Source: Candidatus Poribacteria bacterium WGA-3G (GTDB taxonomy: Bacteria > Poribacteria > WGA-4E > WGA-3G). Taken from it: a stretch of 17,031 nt of DNA. The stretch is taken from the NCBI GenBank assembly GCA_000406005.1, contig ASZN01000088.1, forward strand, positions 1 through 17,031. Reading direction: 5' to 3'. A model generated the notes under the pieces. It saw only the letters and a program-made list of their open reading frames with translations, ran no database searches and had not been told where the DNA came from. Position numbers and translations under genes: made by a program. Positions 1 to 7,064 of the stretch are shown here, one piece after another. Each line of letters begins with the position of its first letter. The stretch's first letter is position 1.

Positions 1-4
1 TTAT

Positions 5-10
5 TCTCCT
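5..10 (-). promoter_or_regulatory. Shine-Dalgarno-like site for a gene beyond the left edge
   Basis: On the minus strand the last bases of the window read AGGAGAATAA, so a purine-rich ribosome binding site lies a few bases before the edge. If real, its start codon is just outside the window and the gene would follow the small zinc-ribbon gene on the same strand. This rests on the motif and its position only. Confidence 0.3.
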
Positions 11-134
11 ATATTTATACCATTTCTGATTTTATTGGTTTCCTCTTATGTAGCATAGACTGTTAGTCTGTGTTCCGGTATGCCACCGTATTTCATAACA
101 TCCGGTAATGCGACAACACTGTTTAGAAATGGTA

Positions 135-386
135 TTATTTTCCGGGCGTGCGTTCATCCGGATATTTCCAAAGTACTTTACGATCAATAGATTTCCAACG
201 CGTTGAATCAATCCGTTGGACAGCATATATCTTCCGACCACACTTACACTGTATATCGTGAACGTGTCCATTCGAGCAGGTCTGCTGCTTTACAAAGTCA
301 GCGCTCTTTTGATGCACACGATAGCCGTGCCTGCACGCATAACAAACTAAATACATCGTAAACACCCATATCTGCTGTGTTTCCAA
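135..386 (-). CDS. Small putative zinc-ribbon protein, 83 aa
   Basis: I do not recognise a named family. The product is short, basic and carries paired cysteines: CYAC near residues 15-18, then CSNGH and CKCG near residues 37-50. This looks like a rubredoxin/zinc-ribbon metal knot (C-x2-C, C-x-x-G-H and C-x-C-G). The C-terminal part is rich in K, R, W and D. The longest reading uses a TTG start at 386 with GGGAG four bases upstream. An alternative ATG at 356, just before the first CxxC, has only a weak ribosome binding site. Two tiny frames lie directly upstream on the same strand. A second overlapping frame at 32-271 lacks the cysteine pattern and I regard it as a shadow. Function is unknown; a nucleic-acid-binding or mobile-element accessory role is speculation. 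Confidence 0.5.
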   Translation of the reverse strand: METQQIWVFTMYLVCYACRHGYRVHQKSADFVKQQTCSNGHVHDIQCKCGRKIYAVQRIDSTRWKSIDRKVLWKYPDERTPGK

Positions 387-588
387 TTAACTCCCATTCA
401 CTTTAACCCGTCTTTCGCAATATAATTCAGTCGAACAACATTCTTCATTTTTTAAACTTTCCTTGCGGTTCGTTGAGGGTGAGTTTGTGATTTGACACCG
501 CTTCCATAAAACCGTCTTCCACTCCGTTTCAGACTACAATTTGGGGCTAATTTCAAGTTATCCGATTTCTGATCGAAACCTCGGAACA
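387..588 (-). other. Intergenic stretch with two tiny overlapping frames
   Basis: No long gene is visible. On the minus strand a 20-codon frame (507 to 445, starting MEAVSNHKL) ends in ATGA, which overlaps the start of a 16-codon frame (448 to 398, starting MKNVVRLNY). That frame ends 11 bases before the TTG of the zinc-ribbon gene. The ATGA overlap is typical of translational coupling, but the frames are so short that chance or a decayed gene is equally possible. No clear terminator hairpin for the upstream minus-strand gene was found here. Confidence 0.25.
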
Positions 589-2883
589 TCACGGATTCCA
601 CCAATACGTAACTTTACCGACCACTGTTGTATCCATCAATCCAGATGTCAAACTGTCTGTTCCATACGTCTGATTGAAGACGAGATAAAAATCGCTACCC
701 GGACGGTAGATGTAATTGACTAAGAAATTCGTGGTAATCAGATTCCGATCGCTGTTCCACTGAACATAGAACTTGGTAAAAAGATCAGTGGAAAAAGAAT
801 AAACAACACGGCCCCCAAAGACATTTGTATCAAAAGAGACCTGTTCGTCAGTCTCACCGTGTTGTGGGAGTGTGATGCGGTTAAACTCGTATCTCGGTTC
901 CAAACTAAAGCGTCCGGCGAACCGAAGGTCGAGACGGATGTCAAATCCACGTCGGGTGCCGTTGTAGAAATCCCCGACATTGAATCCCAAACGTCCATTG
1001 AAGACATTACCTTCAGCATTAAGCATGAGACTATAGTTGTTATAATCGTACTCGCCCTGCGGAATGACAATCCCTTCTCGAATTTCAAAGTCTTCAGTGA
1101 GATTCTCAAAGTTTCGGTAGATTCGGACACCGCCCCAACCGTTCGTCTCCAATTCCAACCATGTGCTCCAGATAAAAGTTCGTGTTTCTAATTCATTGTC
1201 CGAATTGAGAATGATGTCGATCTCCGGTCCAATCCACATCCGTCGAAACCCGTACCAATGGAGGTAAGGCGTGGCTCGGACTTCGCTCCGAAACCATCGA
1301 CTCCCGGTACGATACACGTAGCCGATTTCTGGGTTAAAATCATCACCGATGTCCGTATAAGAGGCGTTCACTCGCGCGACTTCGCTCTGCCAATTGCCAC
1401 CGAAATACAGAGCGTTTGCATTGCCGATAGGTGAAATATTGTTCCCCGAAGAGGCTTGTCCATTCCGAATTGCATTCGGTTCAAAAGTGCGTGCCCAGAG
1501 TCCTCGAAAATTCATCCTGTCGGTCGGACGATAGATAAAATCAATGCCAGTTGCTCGATTGTGCGTGTCAGGATCTTGCTTATTAACGGCAATCACGCCG
1601 AGGCTTGAACCTTTAAAAAGATCTCGCTTGATACGCAAAACCGAGTAGTTTGTCCTATCAACATCGACTGCCTCTAAATCTTCCGTAGCGTCAGCTGCAT
1701 ACTGATCCGAGAGAACGTTCAGGACCCCAACGCCGAAACCCCCTACTTTACCTGTAACTTTTCCGCCCGCCAGAATCGGGATAGCATGCCCCTCTTCAAT
1801 ACCGATACGACGACTATAAAAGAGTAAGAGCGGTGGCGGCGCATTGAAACTCGTGCGTGGGATACCAAAATCGAATAAGCCTGCACCCTCTAAGAAAAAT
1901 TGACGTTTTTCCGGGAAAAAGAGGCTGAACCGCGTTAAATTCGCCTGTTCTTGGTCCGCTTCAACCTGTGCGAAGTCTGTGTTGACAGTCAAATCGGCTG
2001 TCAAGTTAGAGGTAACACCGACCTTCATGTCTGCCCCAAAATCGAACACCCCAGTCGTCCCTTCCGTCTCCGTGCGAGCGACACCCGGAAGAAGATACGG
2101 CAGAAACTCGATACTCCGCCGTTGTGAGATGCCAGATAAACCGGTGAGCGTGCCTAAGTGTGTTGTCCGATAGCGTGCCAGAAAGGTATACGCTGCGGGT
2201 ACGGGTGCCCACGTGCCTTCTTCTTGGTTTTTCTGGATGGTGCGTCCAAGATTCAAACCCCATGTTAACGCCTCTTCACCTTTGAACCGGAGTTGACTAA
2301 ACGGAATCGCAATTTCTGTAGTCCAATTATCGCCATTAATTTTTGATCGAGCGTCCCATACCGCGTTCCAATTCTCGTTTCGACTGTCGCCGCTGTCCAT
2401 GAGTGCCACATCTTCCCGAGCACTCAACGGATTGACCCGAAAGAAGAAACCGCTGCGCCGGTCGTTATAGGTATCCAATAGCACAAAGACGTTGTCTTGG
2501 TCCCACATCTCTGCATCACGGCGCATCTTATTGGCGATAATGTTAGAACGGTTAGGTTCACTACAGACAAAACCGAAATAGATGTGTCTGTCATCGTAAA
2601 GAATTCGCACCTCTGTTGCTTCTGTTAAAGGGGCACCTGCATCGGGTTCAAATTGAATAAACTGGCGGATAGGCGTTGCGTTCTGCCAATCGGGTTCTGT
2701 CAGTTCTCCATCAATCTCAACGCTCTGGTACGTGCGGTACGCCTCTGCCTGAAATTCATCAGTTTCAGCACAGACACCAACAGAAATAAAAAACAGAAGT
2801 AGAATGGATAGCCATCTACATTGATAATCCATAGTATGCAAAATAAACTTTGTGGCGCAATTTCCGCTTGCAAACTTCGCCAA
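589..2883 (-). CDS. Secreted CBM9-like / DUF5916 family outer-membrane protein, 764 aa
   Basis: Residues about 22-39 form a hydrophobic signal segment (SILLLFFISVGVCA). Residues about 48-220 match a carbohydrate-binding CBM9-like fold: DGELTEPDW, then the TEVRILYDDRHIYFGF motif. From about 255 onward it follows the DUF5916 pattern, with TADLTVNTDFAQVEADQ and the RFSLFFPEKRQFFLEGAGLFDFG block. The long C-terminal half alternates aromatic and polar residues like a beta-barrel and ends in WNP. Start: TTG at 2883 has GGAGGT five bases upstream (2889-2894). The only nearby ATG (2832) has no ribosome binding site, so I prefer TTG despite the long n-region it gives the signal peptide. DUF5916 proteins are usually exported and of unknown biochemical role; polysaccharide or glycoconjugate binding at the outer membrane is inference. 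It stands alone with its own promoter. Confidence 0.85.
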   Translation of the reverse strand: MAKFASGNCATKFILHTMDYQCRWLSILLLFFISVGVCAETDEFQAEAYRTYQSVEIDGELTEPDWQNATPIRQFIQFEPDAGAPLTEATEVRILYDDRHIYFGFVCSEPNRSNIIANKMRRDAEMWDQDNVFVLLDTYNDRRSGFFFRVNPLSAREDVALMDSGDSRNENWNAVWDARSKINGDNWTTEIAIPFSQLRFKGEEALTWGLNLGRTIQKNQEEGTWAPVPAAYTFLARYRTTHLGTLTGLSGISQRRSIEFLPYLLPGVARTETEGTTGVFDFGADMKVGVTSNLTADLTVNTDFAQVEADQEQANLTRFSLFFPEKRQFFLEGAGLFDFGIPRTSFNAPPPLLLFYSRRIGIEEGHAIPILAGGKVTGKVGGFGVGVLNVLSDQYAADATEDLEAVDVDRTNYSVLRIKRDLFKGSSLGVIAVNKQDPDTHNRATGIDFIYRPTDRMNFRGLWARTFEPNAIRNGQASSGNNISPIGNANALYFGGNWQSEVARVNASYTDIGDDFNPEIGYVYRTGSRWFRSEVRATPYLHWYGFRRMWIGPEIDIILNSDNELETRTFIWSTWLELETNGWGGVRIYRNFENLTEDFEIREGIVIPQGEYDYNNYSLMLNAEGNVFNGRLGFNVGDFYNGTRRGFDIRLDLRFAGRFSLEPRYEFNRITLPQHGETDEQVSFDTNVFGGRVVYSFSTDLFTKFYVQWNSDRNLITTNFLVNYIYRPGSDFYLVFNQTYGTDSLTSGLMDTTVVGKVTYWWNP

Positions 2884-2888
2884 AACTG

Positions 2889-2894
2889 ACCTCC
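2889..2894 (-). promoter_or_regulatory. Strong ribosome binding site that decides a TTG start
   Basis: Reverse-strand GGAGGT, five bases before TTG at 2883. No comparable motif precedes the in-frame ATG at 2832, so this site is the reason for choosing the longer protein. Confidence 0.7.
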
Positions 2895-2918
2895 GAGGTT
2901 ATCTCAAAACTTTCTTCT

Positions 2919-2948
2919 ATTATACCACAATTACCGAAATTCTGTACA
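2919..2948 (-). promoter_or_regulatory. Extended -10 promoter for the DUF5916 gene
   Basis: The minus strand reads TGTACA (2948-2943), an 18-base spacer, then a perfect TATAAT (2924-2919) preceded by TG one base upstream, i.e. an extended -10. The -35 matches TTGACA at four of six positions. It lies about 36 bases before the TTG start, immediately left of the transposable element. Confidence 0.6.
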
Positions 2949-2990
2949 TTCTTATCTATACTATAGTAAAACCCGTAATTATCCAATCTT

Positions 2991-3034
2991 CCGCTACAAA
3001 ACCCCCATGCTTCAGCTGGGGGATGTAGTAGCGG
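2991..3034 (+). repeat. Left-end hairpin of the tnpB element
   Basis: An outer arm CCGCTAC (2991-2997) pairs with GTAGCGG (3028-3034). Inside it CCCCCA (3002-3007) pairs with TGGGGG (3017-3022), and GCT with AGC around a two-base turn with one bulged T. Subterminal imperfect hairpins like this are what the single-strand transposase of IS200/IS605 elements recognises. It is followed by a tandem TAGCGGT doublet (3029-3042) that is also present in the second copy. Confidence 0.7.
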
Positions 3035-3059
3035 TTAGCGGTTTGTGTCCAAAAAAGAT

Positions 3060-3088
3060 TTGACAATTGACTGAAAATGTGGTATAAC
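3060..3088 (+). promoter_or_regulatory. Promoter of tnpB and its leader
   Basis: TTGACA (3060-3065), a 17-base spacer, then TATAAC (3083-3088). The second element has TTGACA-N17-TATACT at the matching place while its spacer sequence differs, so the hexamers and their spacing are kept while the rest drifts. Transcription would start near 3093-3096, at the foot of the first leader stem. Confidence 0.75.
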
Positions 3089-3092
3089 ATAA

Positions 3093-3175
3093 ATATCAAG
3101 TTGGCAGACATTTGTAGCATTACCGCTTTGTAATGTGTCTGCCTACCCACTACAAAGGGGTTAAAGACTTGATAT
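3093..3175 (+). ncRNA. Predicted structured leader (three-way junction) upstream of tnpB
   Basis: P1: ATATCAAG (3093-3100) with CTTGATAT (3168-3175). P2: GGCAGACA (3103-3110) with TGTCTGCC (3136-3143), continued after a seven-base bulge by CATTAC (3118-3123) with GTAATG (3130-3135). P3: ACCC-a-CT (3145-3151) with AG-GGGT (3156-3161) around ACAA. In the second copy the outer P1 pair changes from A-T to G-C, and P3 keeps its stem while its four-base loop changes from ACAA to GAAT. The structure ends 10 bases before the tnpB ATG, and its GGGG (3157-3160), the only obvious Shine-Dalgarno-like run, is inside P3. It could act as a translational control element or, as single-stranded DNA, in transposition. 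It matches no riboswitch class I recognise. Confidence 0.55.
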
Positions 3176-3185
3176 TTGATATACC

Positions 3186-4397
3186 ATGCGAAACACGAAG
3201 AATAAACTTTTTCACGATAAGATTTTGAAGTATTTGCACAATGATTTGGATATTTGTGGCATTGTGCGAAATCACTTCATTGCGTTGTGTATGCGATATA
3301 AACGTAGATATGGTAAAGGGCTTTCCTATTCCAAAATGTCTGCTCATTTAACGAAACTCAAGAAACTTGAGAAGTATCAGCATCGGAATATCCCTTATGC
3401 GTGGTCCTTACAGAATGTTGTAAAACGTTTGGCACAATCTTTTCGTGAAATGAAAACACACGGCAGAGGGCATCCGAAGTTCAAGTCGTGTAAGAAACAT
3501 AAAGGCATGACGTTTGACGGTATCCACGCCCCCGTTGAAAAAGTATTAGATAAGCAGAAAAACGAAAGGAATCACCCGACGTATCATATTCGTCTCAACG
3601 GATGTTGGTATCGTTTTGCCTTACATCGTGAACTCAAGGGACAAATCACACAGGTTCACGTAACGAGAGATGCCCTTGGGGATATGTATATCACACTCAC
3701 TGAAGATTACACGGAAGTCAAACCTGAACCCAAGACGGGTAAAGCTGAAGGGTTCGATATGGGTATCAAAGACTTCCTGACTGGCAGTGATGGACACCGA
3801 TATACTTCTCCTATGTTCTACAAACAGAATGCTAATGATTTAGCAAAAGCCCAAAAAGCGCATGCCCGAAAGGTCAAAGGTTCTAATAACAGAGAACGAG
3901 AACGCAAGAACGTTGCTCGTATCCATAAAAAGACTGAAAATCAGAGAACAGACCACCATTGGAAACTCGCGATAGAACTGTGTCAGAAGTTTGATATTCT
4001 GTTCTTTGAAAACCTGAACCTGCAGGGCATGAAGGCACTTTTTGGTAAACCAGTCTCTGACCTCGCCTTCGGTGAGTTCTTGAAGAAACTCAAACACCAA
4101 TCTAATAAACGGAATCGGTTTGTATTTACGATTGGACGTTGGACCCCTACGACAAAGTGCTGTTGTGTTTGTGGACATAAAAATGAAACCTTAACACTAT
4201 CAGATAGAGACTGGACGTGTCGAAAGTGTGATACACACCTTGACCGGGACCAGAACGCTGCGCTGAACATACTCAAGGAAGGGTTAGCTTCCTTTGGCTT
4301 AGGAACCGTAAGACCTATTGTTTTGCTTGGCAAGATTGTAGGCTACTCCGTTGAAGCGTCCAGTTCGCTTCTGAAATCCACAAATGCTTTCGCATAA
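3186..4397 (+). CDS. tnpB: TnpB, RNA-guided transposon-encoded nuclease, 403 aa, intact
   Basis: TnpB proteins are RuvC-type, RNA-guided DNA nucleases that cut next to a transposon-adjacent motif and favour retention of IS200/IS605 elements; they are ancestors of Cas12. The N-terminus (NKLFHDK) matches the usual FRLYPTK-like start, and in-frame TGA codons just upstream in both copies fix the ATG. Catalytic residues are visible: D191 in GFDMGIKDF, E275 in FENLNLQGM and D353 in DRDQNAALNIL. The zinc finger has C326-x2-C329 and C345-x2-C348. The length is normal for the family. It has its own promoter and structured leader, and the 3' end of the gene with the right-end hairpin probably encodes its guide RNA. 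No tnpA partner is present. Nothing is truncated, so the protein is likely active. Confidence 0.93.
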   Translation: MRNTKNKLFHDKILKYLHNDLDICGIVRNHFIALCMRYKRRYGKGLSYSKMSAHLTKLKKLEKYQHRNIPYAWSLQNVVKRLAQSFREMKTHGRGHPKFKSCKKHKGMTFDGIHAPVEKVLDKQKNERNHPTYHIRLNGCWYRFALHRELKGQITQVHVTRDALGDMYITLTEDYTEVKPEPKTGKAEGFDMGIKDFLTGSDGHRYTSPMFYKQNANDLAKAQKAHARKVKGSNNRERERKNVARIHKKTENQRTDHHWKLAIELCQKFDILFFENLNLQGMKALFGKPVSDLAFGEFLKKLKHQSNKRNRFVFTIGRWTPTTKCCCVCGHKNETLTLSDRDWTCRKCDTHLDRDQNAALNILKEGLASFGLGTVRPIVLLGKIVGYSVEASSSLLKSTNAFA

Positions 4398-4437
4398 CTT
4401 TGCGGAAGCTCCCATGCTTTAGCAGGGGGTCTATCAC
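4290..4437 (+). ncRNA. Probable guide RNA (omega/reRNA) scaffold at the 3' end of tnpB, with right-end hairpin
   Basis: In characterised TnpB systems the guide RNA overlaps the tnpB 3' end, finishes at the right end of the element and takes its guide from the flanking DNA. Here the terminal hairpin is CTCCC (4409-4413) with GGGGG (4425-4429) and TGCT (4415-4418) with AGCA (4421-4424) around TT. It is followed by TCTATCAC. The guide would begin near 4438 (GGCATGATTAATATAT). The 5' limit given is arbitrary and the 3' limit assumes the TCAC boundary. Confidence 0.5.
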
Positions 4438-4512
4438 GGCATGATTAATATATCACACTGGGAAACATAATAAGCGTAATTACAACGTTACGTATCTATC
4501 TACTGAGGCAAA

Positions 4513-4541
4513 TCGTGTGGTCTAAAACTTGACCACGACGA
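4513..4541 (+). promoter_or_regulatory. Dyad upstream of katG, possible operator
   Basis: TCGTGTGGTC (4513-4522), eight bases, then GACCACgACGA (4531-4541) form a ten-pair imperfect palindrome with one bulged base. It lies about 130 bases before the katG start, outside the transposable element. No T-run follows, so it is not an obvious terminator. No clear -35/-10 pair, Fur box or PerR box was recognised in 4542-4668. Confidence 0.35.
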
Positions 4542-4668
4542 TAGCGCGGTAGTAAATCTTAGCAGTGTTGACCCATAATACATTAGAAATTGGATTTTTA
4601 CCAAGTTCTCGATGAAGGCACACTTCAAAGAATAAATTAGGAGAAATCAGAACACAATTGGAGGAAAT

Positions 4669-6858
4669 ATGAGCAACGAAAGCAAGTGTCCAGTGATGAG
4701 CCACTCTCAGGCACAGGGCACCTTAGCGAACAAACAATGGTGGCCGGATCAGTTGAATCTGAAGATGCTCCACCAGAACCCGCCCACATCGAATCCTCTC
4801 GGAGAGGATTTCAATTACGCCGAAGCGTTCAACACACTCGACTTGGACGCTGTGAAACAGGACATTGAGAAAGTGATGACGACATCACAGGAGTGGTGGC
4901 CCGCTGACTACGGTCACTATGGTCCCCTCTTCATTCGGATGGCTTGGCACAGTGCAGGCACGTACCGGATCGGTGATGGACGCGGCGGTGCCGCATCTGG
5001 CACGCTGCGTTTTGCCCCCCTCAACAGCTGGCCCGACAACGCAAGTCTCGATAAGGCTGTCCGGTTGCTCTGGCCCATCAAGCAGAAGTACGGACGGAAT
5101 CTCTCCTGGGCAGACCTAATGATCCTAACAGGAAACTGTGCCCTTGAATCGATGGGGCTCAAGACATTCGGTTTCGCGGGTGGACGAGAGGATGTCTGGG
5201 AACCCGAAGAGGACATCTATTGGGGTTCAGAGACCACATGGCTCGGAGACGAGCGCTACACCGGCGACAGGGAACTGGAGAACCCGCTCGGTGCCGTTCA
5301 GATGGGTCTAATCTATGTGAATCCACAAGGACCAAACGCTAACCCGGATCCCGTTGCCGCAGCGAGAGACATTAGAGAGACGTTCCGGCGCATGGCAATG
5401 AACGACGAGGAGACGGTCGCACTCATCGCTGGCGGACACACATTCGGCAAAACCCACGGTGCTGCCGATGCAGACGCGTACGTCGGTCCCGAACCCGAAG
5501 GCGCGCCGATTCAGGAGCAGGGACTCGGTTGGAAGAATACCTATGGCAGCGGTAAGGGTGTCCACACGATCACAAGTGGATTGGAGGGCGCATGGACCGC
5601 CACGCCAACCAAATGGGACAATAGCTTCTTTGAAAATCTGTTCAACTACGACTGGGAACTGACAAAAGGGCCCGGCGGTGCATGGCAGTGGACACCGAAA
5701 GACGAATCCGCACAAGGCACCGTGCCGGACGCGCACGATCCCGCAAAGAAGCACGCGCCCATGATGCTCACGACGGATCTATCTCTGAAGGCGGATCCAG
5801 CATACGCGAAGATTTCCAGACGCTTCTACGAAAACCCAGATGAGTTCGCAGATGCCTTCGCTAAGGCGTGGTACAAGTTGACCCACCGCGACATGGGACC
5901 CCGCACACGATACCTCGGTCCTTTGGTGCCTGAAGAACCGCTGTTGTGGCAAGACCCCGTCCCCGATGTCGATCATGAATTGGTTGAGGCGCAAGACATC
6001 GCCAGCTTGAAAACCGAGTGCCTCGAATCAGGGCTGTCCATCTCGCAACTGGTCTCGACTGCCTGGGCATCGGCGGCAACATTCCGCGGCACCGATAAGC
6101 GCGGCGGTGCTAATGGCGCACGTATTCGCCTCGCACCGCAGAAGGATTGGGAAGTCAACAATCCGTCTGAACTGCAGAACGCACTTCAGACCCTTGAGGG
6201 GATCCAAGAAGAATTTAATGGCGCACAGTCCGACCGGAAGAAGGTCTCACTCGCTGACCTAATCGTTCTCGGGGGTTGTGCAGCGGTTGAAGCAGCTGCG
6301 AAGAACGCCGGTGTCGCCGTAGAAGTTCCCTTCACACCGGGACGCACAGATGCCCTGCAAGAGCAGACCGACATCGAATCATTTGCTGTGCTTGAACCGA
6401 CCGCAGACGGATTCCGAAACTACCTCGCCAACGGACACGAGAGAACAGCCGAAGAACTGCTCGTGGATCGCGCACACAGGCTGATGCTCACCGCGCCTGA
6501 GATGACGGTTCTTGTCGGCGGATTGCGCGTCCTGAATACAAACGTTTGCGAGTCCGGATTCGGCATCTTCACGGATCGGACCGAGACGTTGACGACGGAT
6601 TTCTTCGTGAACTTATTGAACATGAATATCGAGTGGGTGGCATCCTCTGCAAACGAGGATATATTCGAGGGTCGCCATCGCTTGACAGGCGATGTCAAGT
6701 GGACTGGCACCCGAGTTGACCTTGTATTCGGATCAAATTCCCAACTCCGAGCCATTGCGGAAGTCTACGCGTGTGATGACGCACAGGAGGCATTTGTGAA
6801 TGACTTCGTGGCCGCGTGGAACAAAGTTATGAATCTTGATCGCTTCGATCTCATCTAA
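4669..6858 (+). CDS. katG: Bifunctional catalase-peroxidase KatG, 729 aa
   Basis: Haem enzyme that destroys hydrogen peroxide by catalase and peroxidase reactions, normally in the cytoplasm. The distal catalytic residues R90, W93 and H94 sit in FIRMAWHSAGTYR. The catalase-specific Met-Tyr-Trp crosslink can form from W93, Y216 (YVNPQGPN) and M242 (FRRMAMN). The mobile arginine corresponds to R407 (HRDMGPRTR). The haem-ligand histidine is H257 in GGHTFGKTHG and its aspartate partner is D370 in TTDLSLKADP. The second, catalytically silent peroxidase-like domain follows from about residue 430, giving the normal full length. The ATG is supported by GGAGGA (4660-4665). The gene is monocistronic, with a strong terminator 17 bases after the stop. 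The tnpB element sits directly upstream, so the native upstream region may be shortened, though the nearest 230 bases look unrelated to the element. Confidence 0.97.
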   Translation: MSNESKCPVMSHSQAQGTLANKQWWPDQLNLKMLHQNPPTSNPLGEDFNYAEAFNTLDLDAVKQDIEKVMTTSQEWWPADYGHYGPLFIRMAWHSAGTYRIGDGRGGAASGTLRFAPLNSWPDNASLDKAVRLLWPIKQKYGRNLSWADLMILTGNCALESMGLKTFGFAGGREDVWEPEEDIYWGSETTWLGDERYTGDRELENPLGAVQMGLIYVNPQGPNANPDPVAAARDIRETFRRMAMNDEETVALIAGGHTFGKTHGAADADAYVGPEPEGAPIQEQGLGWKNTYGSGKGVHTITSGLEGAWTATPTKWDNSFFENLFNYDWELTKGPGGAWQWTPKDESAQGTVPDAHDPAKKHAPMMLTTDLSLKADPAYAKISRRFYENPDEFADAFAKAWYKLTHRDMGPRTRYLGPLVPEEPLLWQDPVPDVDHELVEAQDIASLKTECLESGLSISQLVSTAWASAATFRGTDKRGGANGARIRLAPQKDWEVNNPSELQNALQTLEGIQEEFNGAQSDRKKVSLADLIVLGGCAAVEAAAKNAGVAVEVPFTPGRTDALQEQTDIESFAVLEPTADGFRNYLANGHERTAEELLVDRAHRLMLTAPEMTVLVGGLRVLNTNVCESGFGIFTDRTETLTTDFFVNLLNMNIEWVASSANEDIFEGRHRLTGDVKWTGTRVDLVFGSNSQLRAIAEVYACDDAQEAFVNDFVAAWNKVMNLDRFDLI

Positions 6859-6874
6859 TCACCACAAAATACGG

Positions 6875-6914
6875 ATAGTAAGCGCGTGGAACTCTCACGC
6901 GCTTACTATTTTAA
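6875..6914 (+). terminator. Rho-independent terminator of katG
   Basis: A perfect 14-bp stem, ATAGTAAGCGCGTG (6875-6888) and CACGCGCTTACTAT (6896-6909), with a seven-base loop, ending in TTTT (6909-6912). Confidence 0.9.
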
Positions 6915-7064
6915 TCTGCTCTACTGAAGAGGGCATTTCTTCATCTCAACGTAATCCTTTTTCCCGATCACTCTATCCAACACAGAATCTTATTGATTTC
7001 CTCTCTAAAGTGTGAGAAAATACACGGAAAATCTCATCCTGATCATTTTGCAGACAGGAGAACC

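Larger units (their letters stand above)
2984..4437 (+). mobile_element. IS200/IS605-superfamily element carrying only tnpB (IS1341-like)
   Basis: The element consists of a left-end hairpin, promoter, structured leader, tnpB and a right-end hairpin. The left limit is set by comparison with the second copy at 16213: sequence identity begins around TTATC (2979-2983 here, 16208-16212 there), so TTAT or TTATC is a candidate target/TAM motif just outside the element. The right limit is inferred from the usual position of the terminal hairpin followed by TCAC (4434-4437); only one right end is present, so it could be off by several bases. No Y1 transposase (tnpA) is visible, so movement would need a tnpA elsewhere in the genome. 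Confidence 0.75.

Noticed and set aside
32..271. A 79-codon minus-strand frame overlapping the zinc-ribbon frame
   Set aside because: No recognisable motif; the overlapping frame has the cysteine pattern and the better-placed ribosome binding site.
3840..4333. Antisense frames of over 100 codons within tnpB
   Set aside because: They are compositional shadows of tnpB, with no motifs or ribosome binding sites.
5308..5754. A 148-codon antisense frame within katG
   Set aside because: Every catalytic motif of KatG is on the plus strand in the same stretch; the antisense frame shows no family features.
6993..7064. A 24-residue N-terminal extension of the MFS transporter
   Set aside because: A strong AGGAG precedes ATG 7065, where the family's conserved N-terminus begins; the extension is polar and has no ribosome binding site.
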